Counted from the stretch's first letter, positions 45,935-57,975 are shown. The stretch is 64,000 nucleotides of DNA from Gaiellaceae bacterium (GCA_030446625.1 JAUJMY010000018.1:1-64000); one strand, 5' to 3'. Made by a program: numbers and translations. The notes: generated by a model not told the origin, from the sequence alone.

Positions 45935-46762
45935 CTACGCCTCCTGCGCGAGCCGGTCCGACAGCCGCTTCAGCCCCCAGCCGTCGGCGAGCGCGGCCGC
46001 CGTCGCCCACGTCGGCGTCTGGTCGTCGAGCGGCGGCAGCGGTGCGGAGGCGTCGAGGGTGGCGATCCGCCGGTAGAGGCGGAGCTCGTCGGCCTGCGCT
46101 GCGAAGCGACCCGCCGCGAGCGCGGCTTCGAGCGATCCGTACTCGCGCAGGACGTCGGCCGCCGTCTTCGCCCCGACCCCGCGCGCGCCCGGGAGGCGGT
46201 CCGAAGGGTCGCCGCGGAGTGCGATGAAATCGGGCACCTGCCGCGGCTCGACGCCGTACCGCTGCCGCACCTCGGCGGGGCCGATCCGCACGAGCTCGCT
46301 CACGCCGCGCGTTGGCTGCAGGATCGTCGTCAGCTCCGACGCGAGCTGGAACGCGTCCCGATCGGACGTCGCGACGAGCGACGCGCGCCCGCCTGCCTCC
46401 TCGTGCGCGACGGCCGCGGCGAGGAAGTCGTCGGCCTCGTAGCCGGGCGCCTTCGCGACCGCGAATCCGAGCGCGCCGACGAGCGGCGGGAGCATCTCCA
46501 GCTGCTCCAGCAGCTCCGCGTCGAACTCGCGCCCGCCCTGGTAGGCCGGGAACGCCTCGTGGCGGTACGTCGGCACGCTGAGGGTGTCCCAGGCGACGAG
46601 CACGGCGCGCGGCGACTCCGCCTCCCACAGCCGGAGGAGCATGTTCGCGAAGCCGACGAGCGCCCCCGCAGGGCCCCCGTCGCCGCGTCGGATCGACTTC
46701 GGCAGCGCGTGGTACGCGCGGTGGGCGAACGAGTCGCCGTCGACGACGAGCAGCGCGCTCAC
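45935..46762 (-). CDS. 5'-3' exonuclease (FEN/Pol I N-terminal type)
   Basis: The 275-aa protein matches the 5'-nuclease domain of DNA polymerase I: LLVVDGDSFAHRAYHALP, GFANMLLRLW, VAWDTLSVPTYRHEAFPAYQGGR, GYEADDFLAAAV, VATSDRDAFQLAS, and the helix-hairpin-helix LPGARGVGAKTAADVL. All metal-binding Asp residues appear present. Stand-alone copies assist in removing RNA primers or flap structures. Start GTG 46762. It precedes the deacetylase with no gap. Confidence 0.9.
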   Translation of the reverse strand: MSALLVVDGDSFAHRAYHALPKSIRRGDGGPAGALVGFANMLLRLWEAESPRAVLVAWDTLSVPTYRHEAFPAYQGGREFDAELLEQLEMLPPLVGALGFAVAKAPGYEADDFLAAAVAHEEAGGRASLVATSDRDAFQLASELTTILQPTRGVSELVRIGPAEVRQRYGVEPRQVPDFIALRGDPSDRLPGARGVGAKTAADVLREYGSLEAALAAGRFAAQADELRLYRRIATLDASAPLPPLDDQTPTWATAAALADGWGLKRLSDRLAQEA

Positions 46763-46861
46763 GGCCTCCGGCGGCCGGCGAAGAGGAGCAAGAACACGCG
46801 CGGAGTATCCCCTGCGGGCGCGCGCGAGAAGGCCGCGCGAACCCTTCGCTAAGGTGATTTC

Positions 46862-49150
46862 GTGAGCAAGACGCTCGTCATCGCGGAGAAGCCGTCGGTC
46901 GGTCGCGACCTCGCGGGCGCGCTTCCGGGGACGTTCGCGAAGAACGAGGCGTACCTCGAATCCAACGACTACGTCATCACGTGGGCCGTCGGCCACCTCG
47001 TCCAGCTCGCCGAGCCCGAGGACTACGACGAGCGCTTCAAGAAGTGGCGCATGGCCGACCTCCCGATCGTCCCGGAGGACTTCCGCCTCATCCCGCGCGA
47101 CGCGAAGGCGAAGAAGCAGCTGAAGGTGATTGAGAAGCTGCTCCAGCGCGACGACGTCGACCGTGTCGTGAACGCGTGCGACGCCGGCCGCGAGGGCGAG
47201 CTGATCTTCGCGTACATCTACGAGAGCGTCTTCGGCGACCGAGGCGAGGTGGCGGACGGCGACGGGAACGGCGACGCAAAGCCGAAGCGGCGGAAGAAGC
47301 TCGCGCCGAAGCCCGTCCAGCGCCTCTGGATCTCTTCGATGACGAAGCAGGCGATCCGCGAAGGATTCGAGCGCCTGCGGCCGGGCGAGCAGCTCGCGCC
47401 GCTCGAGGCCGCGGCGCGGTCGCGCTCGGAGGCGGACTGGCTCGTGGGGATGAACGCCACGCGCGCGGCCACGATCCGCGGCCGCGCGTGGGTGGGCGGC
47501 GTCGTGTCGCTCGGCCGCGTCCAGACGCCGACGCTGGCGCTGATCGTGAAGCGCGAGCGAGAGATCCAGGCCTTCGTCCCGCAGCCGTACTGGCTCGTCC
47601 ACGCCACTTTCGATCCCCCGGCCTTGCGGCAGGGTTACAGGGGCCTCTGGTTCGAGGGCGACGAGACGCGCATCTTCGAGCCGCCGACGCGTGCCGACGA
47701 GATCGTCGCGCGTGTCTCCGGCAAGGAGGGCGTCGTCGAGTCGGTCGAGCGCAAGGAGCAGTCGGAGCGCGCGCCGCTCCTCTACGACCTGACGGCGCTC
47801 CAGCGCGACGCGAATCGCCGTTTCGGCTTCTCCGCCCGCCGCACCCTCCAGGCGGCGCAGTCGCTCTACGAGGGCAAGAAGGCGATCACCTATCCGCGAA
47901 CCTCGTCGCGCTACCTCTCCGGCGACATGGTTCCGCAGCTGAAGACGACGGCGGCGACGCTGAAGCCGATCCGGGAGTACGCCGCCGCCGCGAGCTTCGT
48001 GATGAGGCTGGACCAGCTCCCCCTCGGGCGCGTCGTCAACGACGCGAAGGTCGACGACCACCACGCGATCATCCCGACGGACGTCTCGCACGACGTCTCG
48101 CAGTTCACGCCCGACGAGCGCCGCGTGTTCGACCTCGTCGCGCGCCGGTTCCTCGCGGTGTTCCACCCGCCCGCGCGCTACGCGCGGACGACCGTCGTGA
48201 CGGAGGTCGAGGGCGGGCGCTTCCGCACGCGCGGGAAGATCACCCTCGAGGCCGGCTGGCGGGGCGTGTACGGGCTCGAGACCGAGGAGGCGAAGCGCGC
48301 CGCCCGTGGTGACGAGGAGGACGGAGAGGGCGAGGGCGTGGAGCTGCCCGATCTCCAGCAGGGGCAGCGCGTGCGCTGCGCCGCGGCCGAGAGCGAGGCG
48401 AAGGAGACGAAGCCGCCGCCGCGCTACACGGAGGCCACCCTGCTCTCCGCGATGGAGACGGCGGGGAAGCTGATCGACGAGGAGGAGCTGCGCGAGGCGA
48501 TGAAGGAGCGCGGGCTCGGGACGCCCGCGACGCGGGCCGAGACGATCGAGACGCTGATCCGCCGCGAGTACGTCGAGCGGGTCGGCAAAGACCTGCAGGC
48601 GACGCCGAAGGGCCTCCAGGTGATCACGATGCTCGAGGGGCACCCGCTCACGTCGCCGGAGCTGACGGGCGACTGGGAGAAGCGGCTCTCCGACATCGAG
48701 CACGGCACCGGCGACCGCTCCGCGTTCATGCAGGAGATCGCGAGCTTCACGGGCGCGACGGTCGAGCAGATCGCAGCGCTCGACAAGGAGAAGCTCCGGC
48801 CGGAGCGCGCCGAGCTCGGCCCCTGTCCCCGCTGCGGCGCCGTGACCGGCGAGATCATCCGCGAGAACTCGCGCGCCTACGGATGCACGAGCTGGAAGAG
48901 CCGCGAGGAACCGGGCTGCGGCTTCGTGATCTGGAAGCGGGTCGCGTCCCGGACCCTTACGCCGGAGGTCGCGCGCCAGCTGATCGAGGAGGGGCGGACG
49001 CGTGAGGTGTTGTCAGGCTTTCGCTCCAAAGCCGGCAAACCTTTTCGCGCCCGTCTCGTCTTGAATTCAGACGGGAAGGTCGAATTCGAGTTCCCCGTGC
49101 CGCGGCCCCAGGCCGGCGAGCCGGCTGCAGAGCCCGCTGTCGCGGAATAA
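46862..49150 (+). CDS. topB: DNA topoisomerase III (type IA)
   Basis: The 762-aa protein starts at GTG 46862. The Toprim domain has Glu9 in VIAEKPSVGRDLAG and Asp107/Glu111/Glu113 in NACDAGREGELIF. The active Tyr is Tyr344 in AITYPRTSSRYLSG. A C-terminal zinc-finger-like region (CPRCG ... YGCTSW ... EPGCGF) follows. Type IA enzymes relax and decatenate DNA by passing strands through single-strand breaks. The AITYPRTSSRYLS and the absence of three separate C4 fingers favour TopB over TopA. Confidence 0.92.
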   Translation: MSKTLVIAEKPSVGRDLAGALPGTFAKNEAYLESNDYVITWAVGHLVQLAEPEDYDERFKKWRMADLPIVPEDFRLIPRDAKAKKQLKVIEKLLQRDDVDRVVNACDAGREGELIFAYIYESVFGDRGEVADGDGNGDAKPKRRKKLAPKPVQRLWISSMTKQAIREGFERLRPGEQLAPLEAAARSRSEADWLVGMNATRAATIRGRAWVGGVVSLGRVQTPTLALIVKREREIQAFVPQPYWLVHATFDPPALRQGYRGLWFEGDETRIFEPPTRADEIVARVSGKEGVVESVERKEQSERAPLLYDLTALQRDANRRFGFSARRTLQAAQSLYEGKKAITYPRTSSRYLSGDMVPQLKTTAATLKPIREYAAAASFVMRLDQLPLGRVVNDAKVDDHHAIIPTDVSHDVSQFTPDERRVFDLVARRFLAVFHPPARYARTTVVTEVEGGRFRTRGKITLEAGWRGVYGLETEEAKRAARGDEEDGEGEGVELPDLQQGQRVRCAAAESEAKETKPPPRYTEATLLSAMETAGKLIDEEELREAMKERGLGTPATRAETIETLIRREYVERVGKDLQATPKGLQVITMLEGHPLTSPELTGDWEKRLSDIEHGTGDRSAFMQEIASFTGATVEQIAALDKEKLRPERAELGPCPRCGAVTGEIIRENSRAYGCTSWKSREEPGCGFVIWKRVASRTLTPEVARQLIEEGRTREVLSGFRSKAGKPFRARLVLNSDGKVEFEFPVPRPQAGEPAAEPAVAE

Positions 49151-49285
49151 GAGAGCGCTCCGTCCCGTTCGATCGTTTGAATGCCGTTAAGACGGCGGCG
49201 CGAGTCCTAGCGCGCCCAGGAATCGCGTCTTACAGTACGAAAGTTTGCACGTTCCCCACGCACACCTGAAAGGACGAACAGCTTC

Positions 49286-50356
<1,071 letters not shown>

Positions 50357-50488
50357 CCGACGCGCGTCGCCGACGGCGCCTCAACACGCTGCCTCGCCCT
50401 AACTAACACTGGTAACAGGTCTCATCTCCTGGGATACTGCGCTGCCGTCCGTTCCGAGGGCGGCGGCACGAAAGGAGATAGATGGTGG

Positions 50489-50902
50489 GGAGTCCGCCAC
50501 ATCTCCGACCGGATCGCCGTCATGTACCTCGGCTCGCTCGTCGAGCTCGCGCCGGCGGACGAGCTCTACGAGAACCCGCTGCACCCGTACACGATCTCGC
50601 TGCTCTCCGCGATCCCGATCCCCGATCCCGTCGTCGAGCGGGAGCGCGAGACGATCCTGCTCTCGGGCGACCTGCCGAGCCCTGCGAACCCGCCGCCGGC
50701 CTGCCGCTTCCACACGCGCTGCCCGTACGTGCAGCCGACGCGCTGCCGCGACGACGTGCCCCCGCTGCGGCTCGTGCACGGCCACCACGTCGCGTGCCAC
50801 TGGGCCGAGGAGATCAAGGCGGGGACGGTGCGGCCGCACGAGGTCGAGCCCGTCTTCGACCCCGGGATCCCGGAGCCGGTCTACGAGCCTCCGCCGGTCT
50901 AG
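50489..50902 (+). pseudogene. C-terminal remnant of an oligopeptide ABC transporter ATPase
   Basis: About 135 codons match only the C-terminus of a DppF/OppF ATPase: [34 protein letters not shown] and the oligopeptide_HPY region [26 protein letters not shown]. No start codon or ATPase core precedes it. Immediately upstream is a ribosome-binding-site-like leader (AAAGGAGATAGATGG). Sequence is clearly related to but different from the intact ATPase at 56.5-57.6 kb. It looks like the 3' end left after a deletion that joined a leader to the gene tail. Confidence 0.85.
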
Positions 50903-50924
50903 CCCGACGAGCAGCACGGTCGAC

Positions 50925-51476
50925 GTGGCGCCCGTCCGGGCCGAGCCGCGCGACGACGCCGAGCAGGTGACGCAGGTGCTGCGCGGCGAGCCGCTCACCG
51001 TCGTCGATCGGCGCGGCGCGTGGGCGTACGTCCGCACCGGCTACGGCTACCCGGGCTGGATCCGCGACGACGCGCTCGGCGGCGGGCCCGAGCCGGGGTG
51101 GCCCGGACGCCCACGACACGGCGACCCGCTCGAGGAGGCGTACGCGTATCTCGGCGCGCCCTACGAGTGGGGCGGCATGACCGAGCGCGGGATCGACTGC
51201 TCGGGGCTCGTCCACATGGCGTACCGGCGCCTCGGCCGGATCGTGCCGCGCGACGCGGACGAGCAGGAGGAGGCGGGCGAGCCGGTCGAGGAGGGCGAGC
51301 TCCGGCCCGGCGACCTCGTCACCTACGGCGACGAGCACGCGGATCACGTCGCCTTCTGGCTCGGGGACGGGCGGATCCTCCACGCGACCCGGCGCGAGGG
51401 CGTCGACGGCGTCGTCGCCGAGCCCGAACCGCAGCACCTGCGCGCGCGTCGGCGCCGTCTCGTGCGGCTCGGCTAG
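50925..51476 (+). CDS. NlpC/P60 peptidoglycan hydrolase with SH3-like domain
   Basis: The 183-aa protein has an SH3-like half (QVLRGEPLTVVDRRGAWAYVRTGYGYPGWIR) and an NlpC/P60 domain with catalytic Cys in RGIDCSGLVHMAY and His in HADHVAFWLGDG. Such enzymes cut D-Glu/diaminopimelate peptide bonds in the cell wall. No signal peptide is seen with GTG 50925, so either the true start lies further upstream or export is by another route; the upstream sequence is the transporter remnant. Confidence 0.87.
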   Translation: MAPVRAEPRDDAEQVTQVLRGEPLTVVDRRGAWAYVRTGYGYPGWIRDDALGGGPEPGWPGRPRHGDPLEEAYAYLGAPYEWGGMTERGIDCSGLVHMAYRRLGRIVPRDADEQEEAGEPVEEGELRPGDLVTYGDEHADHVAFWLGDGRILHATRREGVDGVVAEPEPQHLRARRRRLVRLG

Positions 51477-51602
51477 ACGGGCTGAGAACGCGGACCCGAC
51501 GGCGTCAGCACCTCCAACGGCGGCCGTGCGCCGCTGTAAGCTGACCTCGCGGGGCCGCCACCGCCCCGCCCACGCGCACCAAGACTCGGGAGGTATTTGA
51601 AC

Positions 51603-53306
51603 GTGACTCGTAGGCACAGCTGGAGCTGGCTGCTCGCCCTCCTGGCGCTCGTGCTCGGCCTCGCCTTCACGGCGGCCGGCTGCGGCGGCGGCGGCGACGA
51701 GGAGGCCGCTGACGACGGAGGGACGGCGACGACGCCGGCCGAGGGCGGAAGCGAGGAGCGTACGTTCGCGCACTTCCGGATCGCCTTCGACGACGGCCTC
51801 GACTACCTCGACCCCGGCCTCTCCTACACGGTCCAGGGCTGGTCGATCATGTGGAACGTCTACCTCCCGCTGCTGACGTACAAGCACACGAACGGGCCCG
51901 AGGGCGCGACGCTGATCCCGGCGCTCGCGGAGGAGCTTCCCGAGGTCTCGGAGGACGGCCTCACGTACAGCCTGACGCTGCGCGAAGGGGTGACGTACTC
52001 AGACGGCTCGCCCGTGAAGGCGAGTGACGTCAAGGCGAGCATCCAGCGCCTGTACCAGATCGACTCGCCGGGCGTCGGCTTCTTCAGCGGCATCAAGGGC
52101 GCCGAGGAGTACTCGGAGCTCAAGAAGCCGGCCATGAGGACAGGTGACATCCCCGGCATCGTCACCGACGACCAAGCGCGGACGATCCAGATCACGCTGA
52201 CGAAGCCGCAGGGCGACTTCCTCAACGTGCTTGCGACGCAGTTCGCGGGCGTGATCCCGGCGAAGACGGCCGCGCAGGACCAGTCGGCGAGCCCGCCCCC
52301 CGCGACCGGCCCGTACATGATCCAGTCGTACCAGCCGAACAAGAGCGTCGTCCTCGTCCGGAACCCGGAGTACGAGCCGCTCTCCGACGATCTGCCGCGG
52401 GGCAACCCCGACCGGCTCACGTTCTCGATCATCGAGGAGGACGCGCGCGCACTCCAGACCGTGATCGACGGGCAGAACGACTACAACTTCCACACGATCC
52501 CGGTCGACCGGCTCGGCGAGGTGCAGGAGCAGTACGCCGACCGGCTCAAGCTCTACACGCCGGCGAACACGTACTACTTCTTCATGAACACGCGCGTCGC
52601 GCCGTTCGACGACATCAACGTGCGCAAGGCCGTGAACCACGCGATCGACCGAGAGGCGCTCGTGCGGCTGTTCGGCGGCCTCGCGACGACGACCGAGAAC
52701 GTGCTCCCGCCGACCTATCCGCAGTACGACAAGATCGAGATGTACCCGCACGACGTCGCCAAGGCGAAGCAGCTCGTGCAGCAGGCCGGCCACAACGGCA
52801 CCGCCGTCACCGTGTGGGCGTCCTCGCGCGAGACGTCGCGGAAGCCCGCCGAGTACCTGAACGACGTCCTGAACGAGATCGGCCTCAAGGCGAAGCTGAA
52901 GGTGATCGACCCGGAGATCTACTTCACGACGATCGGCAACCAGCAGACGAAGGCGCAGACGGGCGTCGCGAACTGGTTCCAGGACTACCCGCACCCGCTG
53001 AACTGGTTCGACGTCCTGCTGAACGGCAACCGGATCACCGAGACCCACAACAACAACTACTCGAACGCGAACGTCGCCGAGATCAACCGCCGGATCGAGC
53101 AGCTGAAGCGCGAGCCGGAGCTGACGGACGACGTGAACGAGCAGTGGGCGGAGATCGACCGGCTGGTGGCCGAGAACGCGCTCTGGGCGCCGTACGTCAA
53201 CCGCCAGTTCACGGACTTCTTCAGCGAGGACATGGACATCGAGAGCTGCTACGTGAACCACGTGCTGTACCAGCTCGACTACATCCAGGTCTGCAAGAAG
53301 TCGTAA
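51603..53306 (+). CDS. Peptide ABC transporter substrate-binding lipoprotein (SBP_bac_5)
   Basis: The 567-aa protein has a lipoprotein signal (WLLALLALVLGLAFTAAGCGG, lipobox AAGC) and a family 5 solute-binding fold: DYLDPGLSYTVQGWSIMWNVYLPLL, LAEELPEVSEDGLTYSLTLREGVTYSDGSPVKA, INVRKAVNHAIDREALV. It binds peptides or related compounds outside the cell. GTG 51603 sits 9 nt from GGGAGG; TTG 51597 is an alternative. It heads the transporter operon. Confidence 0.92.
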   Translation: MTRRHSWSWLLALLALVLGLAFTAAGCGGGGDEEAADDGGTATTPAEGGSEERTFAHFRIAFDDGLDYLDPGLSYTVQGWSIMWNVYLPLLTYKHTNGPEGATLIPALAEELPEVSEDGLTYSLTLREGVTYSDGSPVKASDVKASIQRLYQIDSPGVGFFSGIKGAEEYSELKKPAMRTGDIPGIVTDDQARTIQITLTKPQGDFLNVLATQFAGVIPAKTAAQDQSASPPPATGPYMIQSYQPNKSVVLVRNPEYEPLSDDLPRGNPDRLTFSIIEEDARALQTVIDGQNDYNFHTIPVDRLGEVQEQYADRLKLYTPANTYYFFMNTRVAPFDDINVRKAVNHAIDREALVRLFGGLATTTENVLPPTYPQYDKIEMYPHDVAKAKQLVQQAGHNGTAVTVWASSRETSRKPAEYLNDVLNEIGLKAKLKVIDPEIYFTTIGNQQTKAQTGVANWFQDYPHPLNWFDVLLNGNRITETHNNNYSNANVAEINRRIEQLKREPELTDDVNEQWAEIDRLVAENALWAPYVNRQFTDFFSEDMDIESCYVNHVLYQLDYIQVCKKS

Positions 53307-53325
53307 CGCGGCACTAGGTCGACAC

Positions 53326-53361
53326 GCGGCGAGGGCGCCTTCACGGAGGCGCCCTCGCCGC
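53326..53361 (+). terminator. Hairpin between binding-protein and permease genes
   Basis: GCGGCGAGGGCGCC (53326-53339), 8-nt loop, GGCGCCCTCGCCGC (53348-53361): a perfect 14-bp stem in the 68-bp gap. In transporter operons such a hairpin often lowers expression of downstream genes relative to the binding protein, by partial termination or by protecting the upstream mRNA end. Confidence 0.75.
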
Positions 53362-53374
53362 ATCGAAAGGCGCC

Positions 53375-54478
53375 ATGGCCACGCAGCAGCAGGCGACGGA
53401 CTTCACGCTCGACACCGCGTCCGAGCTCGCGGCGGAGGAGCACGAGGTCTCGATCGTCGGGCGCAGCCCGTGGTACCTCGCGTGGCGGCGGTTGCGGCGG
53501 AACAAGGTCGCCCTCGGCGCGCTGCTGCTCTTCTTCCTGGTCGTCGCGGCCTGCGCGCTCGCGCCCGTCTTCGCGGAGCGGGTCGCGAAGACCGGCCCGA
53601 ACGAGAATCACATCACCGACGTCGTCATGGTCGACGGGAAGCCGGTGGACGTGCTCTCGAAGGGCGGGACGTACACCGACCCGGAGACCGGCGAGCTGAA
53701 GCTCCGCGGCGCGGCCGGCGTCCCGATCGGCCCGACGTGGTGGAACGCCGGCGGGAAGTTCGTCCTCGGCGCGGACACGAACGGTCGCGACGTCGCCGTT
53801 CGCCTGCTCTACGGCGGGAACAACTCGCTGAAGATCGGCATCGGCTCGGCGCTCCTCTGCACCCTGATGGCGCTCGTCCTGGCCCTGCTCGCGGGCTACT
53901 ACGGCGGCTGGCTCGACTGGGGCATCACGCGGTTCTTCGACGTGATGGCGGCCTTCCCGGTCATCCTGCTCGCGATCGCGCTCGGCGCCGCGCTCTCGAT
54001 CAACGGCTTCCACCAGGGGCCGATCGACCTCGAGAGCGGGAGCCTCTGGATCCCGACGCTCGTGATCTCGTTCGTGCTCGTCGCCTACGTCGGCCGGCCG
54101 CTGCGCGGGCAGATCCTGTCGCTGCGCGAGAAGGAGTTCGTGGAGGCGGCGGTCGCGCAGGGCGGGTCGCCGTGGCGGATCATGTTCTCGGAGCTCCTGC
54201 CGAACATCGCCTCGTCGGTGCTCGTCTTCTTCACGCTGATCATCGCCAACAACATCCTCGTCGAGGCCGCCCTCTCGTTCCTCGGTGCGGGCGTGCAGCC
54301 CCCGAACCCGTCGTGGGGGACGCTGATCTCGGAGGGCCAGCTGCGAATCCGCACGGCGCCGTGGCTGACGCTCGGGCCGGGCGTCGCGATCGTGCTCACG
54401 GTCGTCGCGCTGAACGTGTTCGGCGACGGCCTCCGCGACGCCCTCGACCCGCGGGCCAAGGTCCGCATGGAGCACTAG
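53375..54478 (+). CDS. Peptide ABC transporter permease (DppC-like)
   Basis: The 367-aa membrane protein has an N-terminal cytoplasmic tail, a first helix (ALGALLLFFLVVAACALAPVFA), a long extracytoplasmic loop, and the core with the EAA loop EAAVAQGGSPWRIMFSELLPNIASSVLV, which docks with the ATPases. Length is above the usual about 300 aa because of the loop at residues 70-125. ATG 53375 follows GAAAGG. The permease order C before B is the reverse of the common order. Confidence 0.9.
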   Translation: MATQQQATDFTLDTASELAAEEHEVSIVGRSPWYLAWRRLRRNKVALGALLLFFLVVAACALAPVFAERVAKTGPNENHITDVVMVDGKPVDVLSKGGTYTDPETGELKLRGAAGVPIGPTWWNAGGKFVLGADTNGRDVAVRLLYGGNNSLKIGIGSALLCTLMALVLALLAGYYGGWLDWGITRFFDVMAAFPVILLAIALGAALSINGFHQGPIDLESGSLWIPTLVISFVLVAYVGRPLRGQILSLREKEFVEAAVAQGGSPWRIMFSELLPNIASSVLVFFTLIIANNILVEAALSFLGAGVQPPNPSWGTLISEGQLRIRTAPWLTLGPGVAIVLTVVALNVFGDGLRDALDPRAKVRMEH

Positions 54479-54487
54479 GAGCGACTG

Positions 54488-55467
<980 letters not shown>

Positions 55468-55468
<1 letters not shown>

Positions 55469-56492
55469 TGGCCGACCGCCTGCTGGAGGTCCGCGACCTC
55501 GAGGTTCACTTCGCGTCCGAGGACGGGGTCGTGCGCGCCGTCGACGGCGTCGACTTCGACCTCGACCGCGGCAAGGTGCTCGGGATCGTCGGCGAGTCGG
55601 GCTCGGGCAAGAGCGTGACGGCGATGACGCTGCTCGGGCTCACGCGCGGCCAGAACGCGCGCTTCGGCGGCTCGGTCGACTACAAGGGGCGCAACCTGCT
55701 CGAGCTCGACGAGGACGCGCTCCAGGACGTGCGCGGGAACGAGATCGCGATGATCTTCCAGGACGATGACGTCGCTGAACCCGGTCTACCGGGTCGGCGA
55801 CCAGATCGTCGAGCAGATCCTCGCGCACCAGCAGATCTCGAAGGACGCGGCCGGCCGGCGCGCCGTCGAGCTCCTGCGCCAGGTCGGGATCCCGAACCCG
55901 GAGCGACGCGTCGACGCCTTCCCGCACCAGTTCTCGGGCGGCATGCGCCAGCGCGCGATGATCGCGATGGGGCTCTCGTGCAACCCGGACATCCTGATCG
56001 CGGACGAGCCGACGACGGCGCTCGACGTCACGATCCAGGCGCAGATCATCGAGCTGATCGGCCGGCTGAAGCGGGACTTCAACTCGGCCGTGATCCTGAT
56101 CACGCACGACCTCGGCGTGGTGGCCGAGATCGCGGACGAGATCATCGTCATGTACGCGGGGCGCGTCGTCGAGCGCGCGCAGAAGCGCGACCTCTTCTAC
56201 GACTCGCAGATGCCGTACACGTGGGGCCTGCTCGGCTCGATCCCGCGGCTCGACCAGCCCCGTCCGGGAGCGGCTCGCCTCGATCGGCGGCGCGCCGCCG
56301 TCGCTGATCAACCTCCCGCGCGGGTGCAAGTTCAACACGCGCTGCCCGCACGTCTTCGACAAGTGCGTCGAGGAGCCGCCGCTCGAGAACCGCGTCGAGA
56401 AGCCGGGCCACCTCGACCGCTGCTGGCTGTCGGTCGAGGACAAGCGCGCGCGCCGCGACGCGACCATCCGCGGCGAGGTCGTCCGCGTTTGA
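55468..56492 (+). pseudogene. Peptide ABC transporter ATPase (DppD-like), two frame breaks
   Basis: The first part (GTG 55468) has Walker A GIVGESGSGKSVTAMTLLG and ends IFQDD. At about 55763 two bases (CC of the expected ...CAGGACCCGATGACG) are missing; the other frame continues [23 protein letters not shown], signature [15 protein letters not shown], Walker [15 protein letters not shown]. At about 56262 an extra C in CCCC shifts frame again, and the tail [19 protein letters not shown] reads to TGA 56490-56492. All functional motifs are otherwise intact. Confidence 0.88.
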
Positions 56493-57589
56493 GCGCGAAC
56501 GGGAGCGCGCCGCTCGTCGAGGTCCGCAGCCTCCGCAAGTACTTCCCGATCAAGAAGGGCGTGCTCCAGCGCGAGGTCGGCCGTGTGCACGCGGTCGACG
56601 ACGTCAGCTTCGCCGTGCGCGAGGGGGAGACGCTCGGCCTCGTCGGCGAGTCCGGGTGCGGGAAGTCGACCCTCGGCCGCTGCGTCGTCCGGCTGCTCGA
56701 GCCGACCGAGGGCGAGATCGTCTTCGACGGCCGCGCGATCGGGAAGCTCGGGACGCGTGCGCTGCGCCCGCTGCGGCGCGAGATGCAGATGGTCTTCCAG
56801 GACCCGTACGCGAGCCTGAACCCGCGCAAGCGCGTCGGCTCGATCATCGGCACGCCGCTCAAGATCCACGGCGTCCCGAAGGCCGAGCGGCGCCAGCGCG
56901 TGCAGGAGCTGCTGGAGACGGTCGGGCTCTCCCCGGAGCACTACAACCGCTTCCCGCACGAGTTCTCAGGTGGCCAGCGCCAGCGGATCGGCGTCGCCCG
57001 CGCGCTCGCGCTGCGCCCGCGGCTGATCGTCGCCGACGAGCCCGTCTCGGCGCTCGACGTCTCGATCCAGGCGCAGATGGTCAACCTGCTCGAGGAGCTG
57101 CAGGAGCAGTTCGCGCTCACCTACATCTTCATCGCGCACGACCTCGGCGTCGTGCGGCACGTCTCCGACCGGATCGCGGTCATGTACCTCGGGAAGCTCG
57201 TCGAGCTCTCGCCGGCCGAGGAGCTCTACACGCGCCCGATCATGCCGTACACCGAGGCGCTCCTCTCGGCGGTGCCGATCCCCGACCCGGACCTCGCGGA
57301 GCGGCGCGAGCGCATCGTGCTCCAGGGCGACGTGCCGAGCCCGATCGACCCCCCGTCCGGCTGCCGTTTCCACCCGCGCTGCCGCTACATGACGGAGGTC
57401 TGCCGCGAGGTCGAGCCGCCGCTCACCGACTACGGGAACGGGCATCTCGCCGCGTGCCACCACCCCCTGAACGTGGACGCGGAGACGCTCGCGCGGGTCA
57501 CGGCCGCGCCGGAGACGCCGGACGAGGCGCGCGAGGACGTCCTGCCCGCGGACACCTCCGGTCCGTCGCACCCCGTCACGCCTCCCTAG
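56489..57589 (+). CDS. Peptide ABC transporter ATPase (DppF-like)
   Basis: The 366-aa ATPase starts at TTG 56489 overlapping the previous TGA (TTGA). Walker [18 protein letters not shown]-loop [16 protein letters not shown], signature [15 protein letters not shown], Walker [16 protein letters not shown]-loop [22 protein letters not shown] and the C-terminal HPY region [10 protein letters not shown] are all intact. The remnant at 50.5-50.9 kb is a paralogue of its C-terminal third. It powers peptide uptake with the other subunits. Confidence 0.93.
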   Translation: MSANGSAPLVEVRSLRKYFPIKKGVLQREVGRVHAVDDVSFAVREGETLGLVGESGCGKSTLGRCVVRLLEPTEGEIVFDGRAIGKLGTRALRPLRREMQMVFQDPYASLNPRKRVGSIIGTPLKIHGVPKAERRQRVQELLETVGLSPEHYNRFPHEFSGGQRQRIGVARALALRPRLIVADEPVSALDVSIQAQMVNLLEELQEQFALTYIFIAHDLGVVRHVSDRIAVMYLGKLVELSPAEELYTRPIMPYTEALLSAVPIPDPDLAERRERIVLQGDVPSPIDPPSGCRFHPRCRYMTEVCREVEPPLTDYGNGHLAACHHPLNVDAETLARVTAAPETPDEAREDVLPADTSGPSHPVTPP

Positions 57590-57639
57590 AAGGGGGTAGC
57601 CCGCTAAAGCGGCTCCGCGGGCGCGCCGATACCGGGTGC

Positions 57640-57969
57640 GTGGACGCGACCGAGCGCAAGAACATCCTGAACAGGTACATGGACCACTCGCGCCGCTTCG
57701 AGGCCGCCGCCGCGCGGCGCACGAACGGAGCCGGCGAGGTGATCCCCTTCACGCCGCCGCTCCGCGAGCTCGGCCAGGAGCCGACGACGCGCGAGATCGA
57801 GGTCCTCCAGCTGATCTCGGACGGCCTCGTGAACCGCGAGATCGGCACGCGTCTCTTCCTCTCGGAGGAGACGGTGAAGTCGCACGTGCGTCACCTGCTC
57901 GCGAAGCTGCAGGCACGCTCGCGCGCGCATGCCGTAGCCGTCGGCTTTCGCCGCGGTCTGATCGGCTAA
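57640..57969 (+). CDS. Small LuxR-type transcriptional regulator (HTH only)
   Basis: The 109-aa protein starts at GTG 57640. After a short helical N-terminus, it has a complete GerE/LuxR HTH: TTREIEVLQLISDGLVNREIGTRLFLSEETVKSHVRHLLAKLQ. No receiver domain is present. It lies 51 bp after the last transporter gene and might be transcribed with it. Target unknown. Confidence 0.88.
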   Translation: MDATERKNILNRYMDHSRRFEAAAARRTNGAGEVIPFTPPLRELGQEPTTREIEVLQLISDGLVNREIGTRLFLSEETVKSHVRHLLAKLQARSRAHAVAVGFRRGLIG

Positions 57970-57975
57970 GCTAGT

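Noticed and set aside
50404-50419. ACTAACACTGGTAACAG resembles half of the 32856/33246 palindrome
   Set aside because: Only about ten bases agree and the second arm does not match, so it is not a third copy. It may be part of an old promoter.
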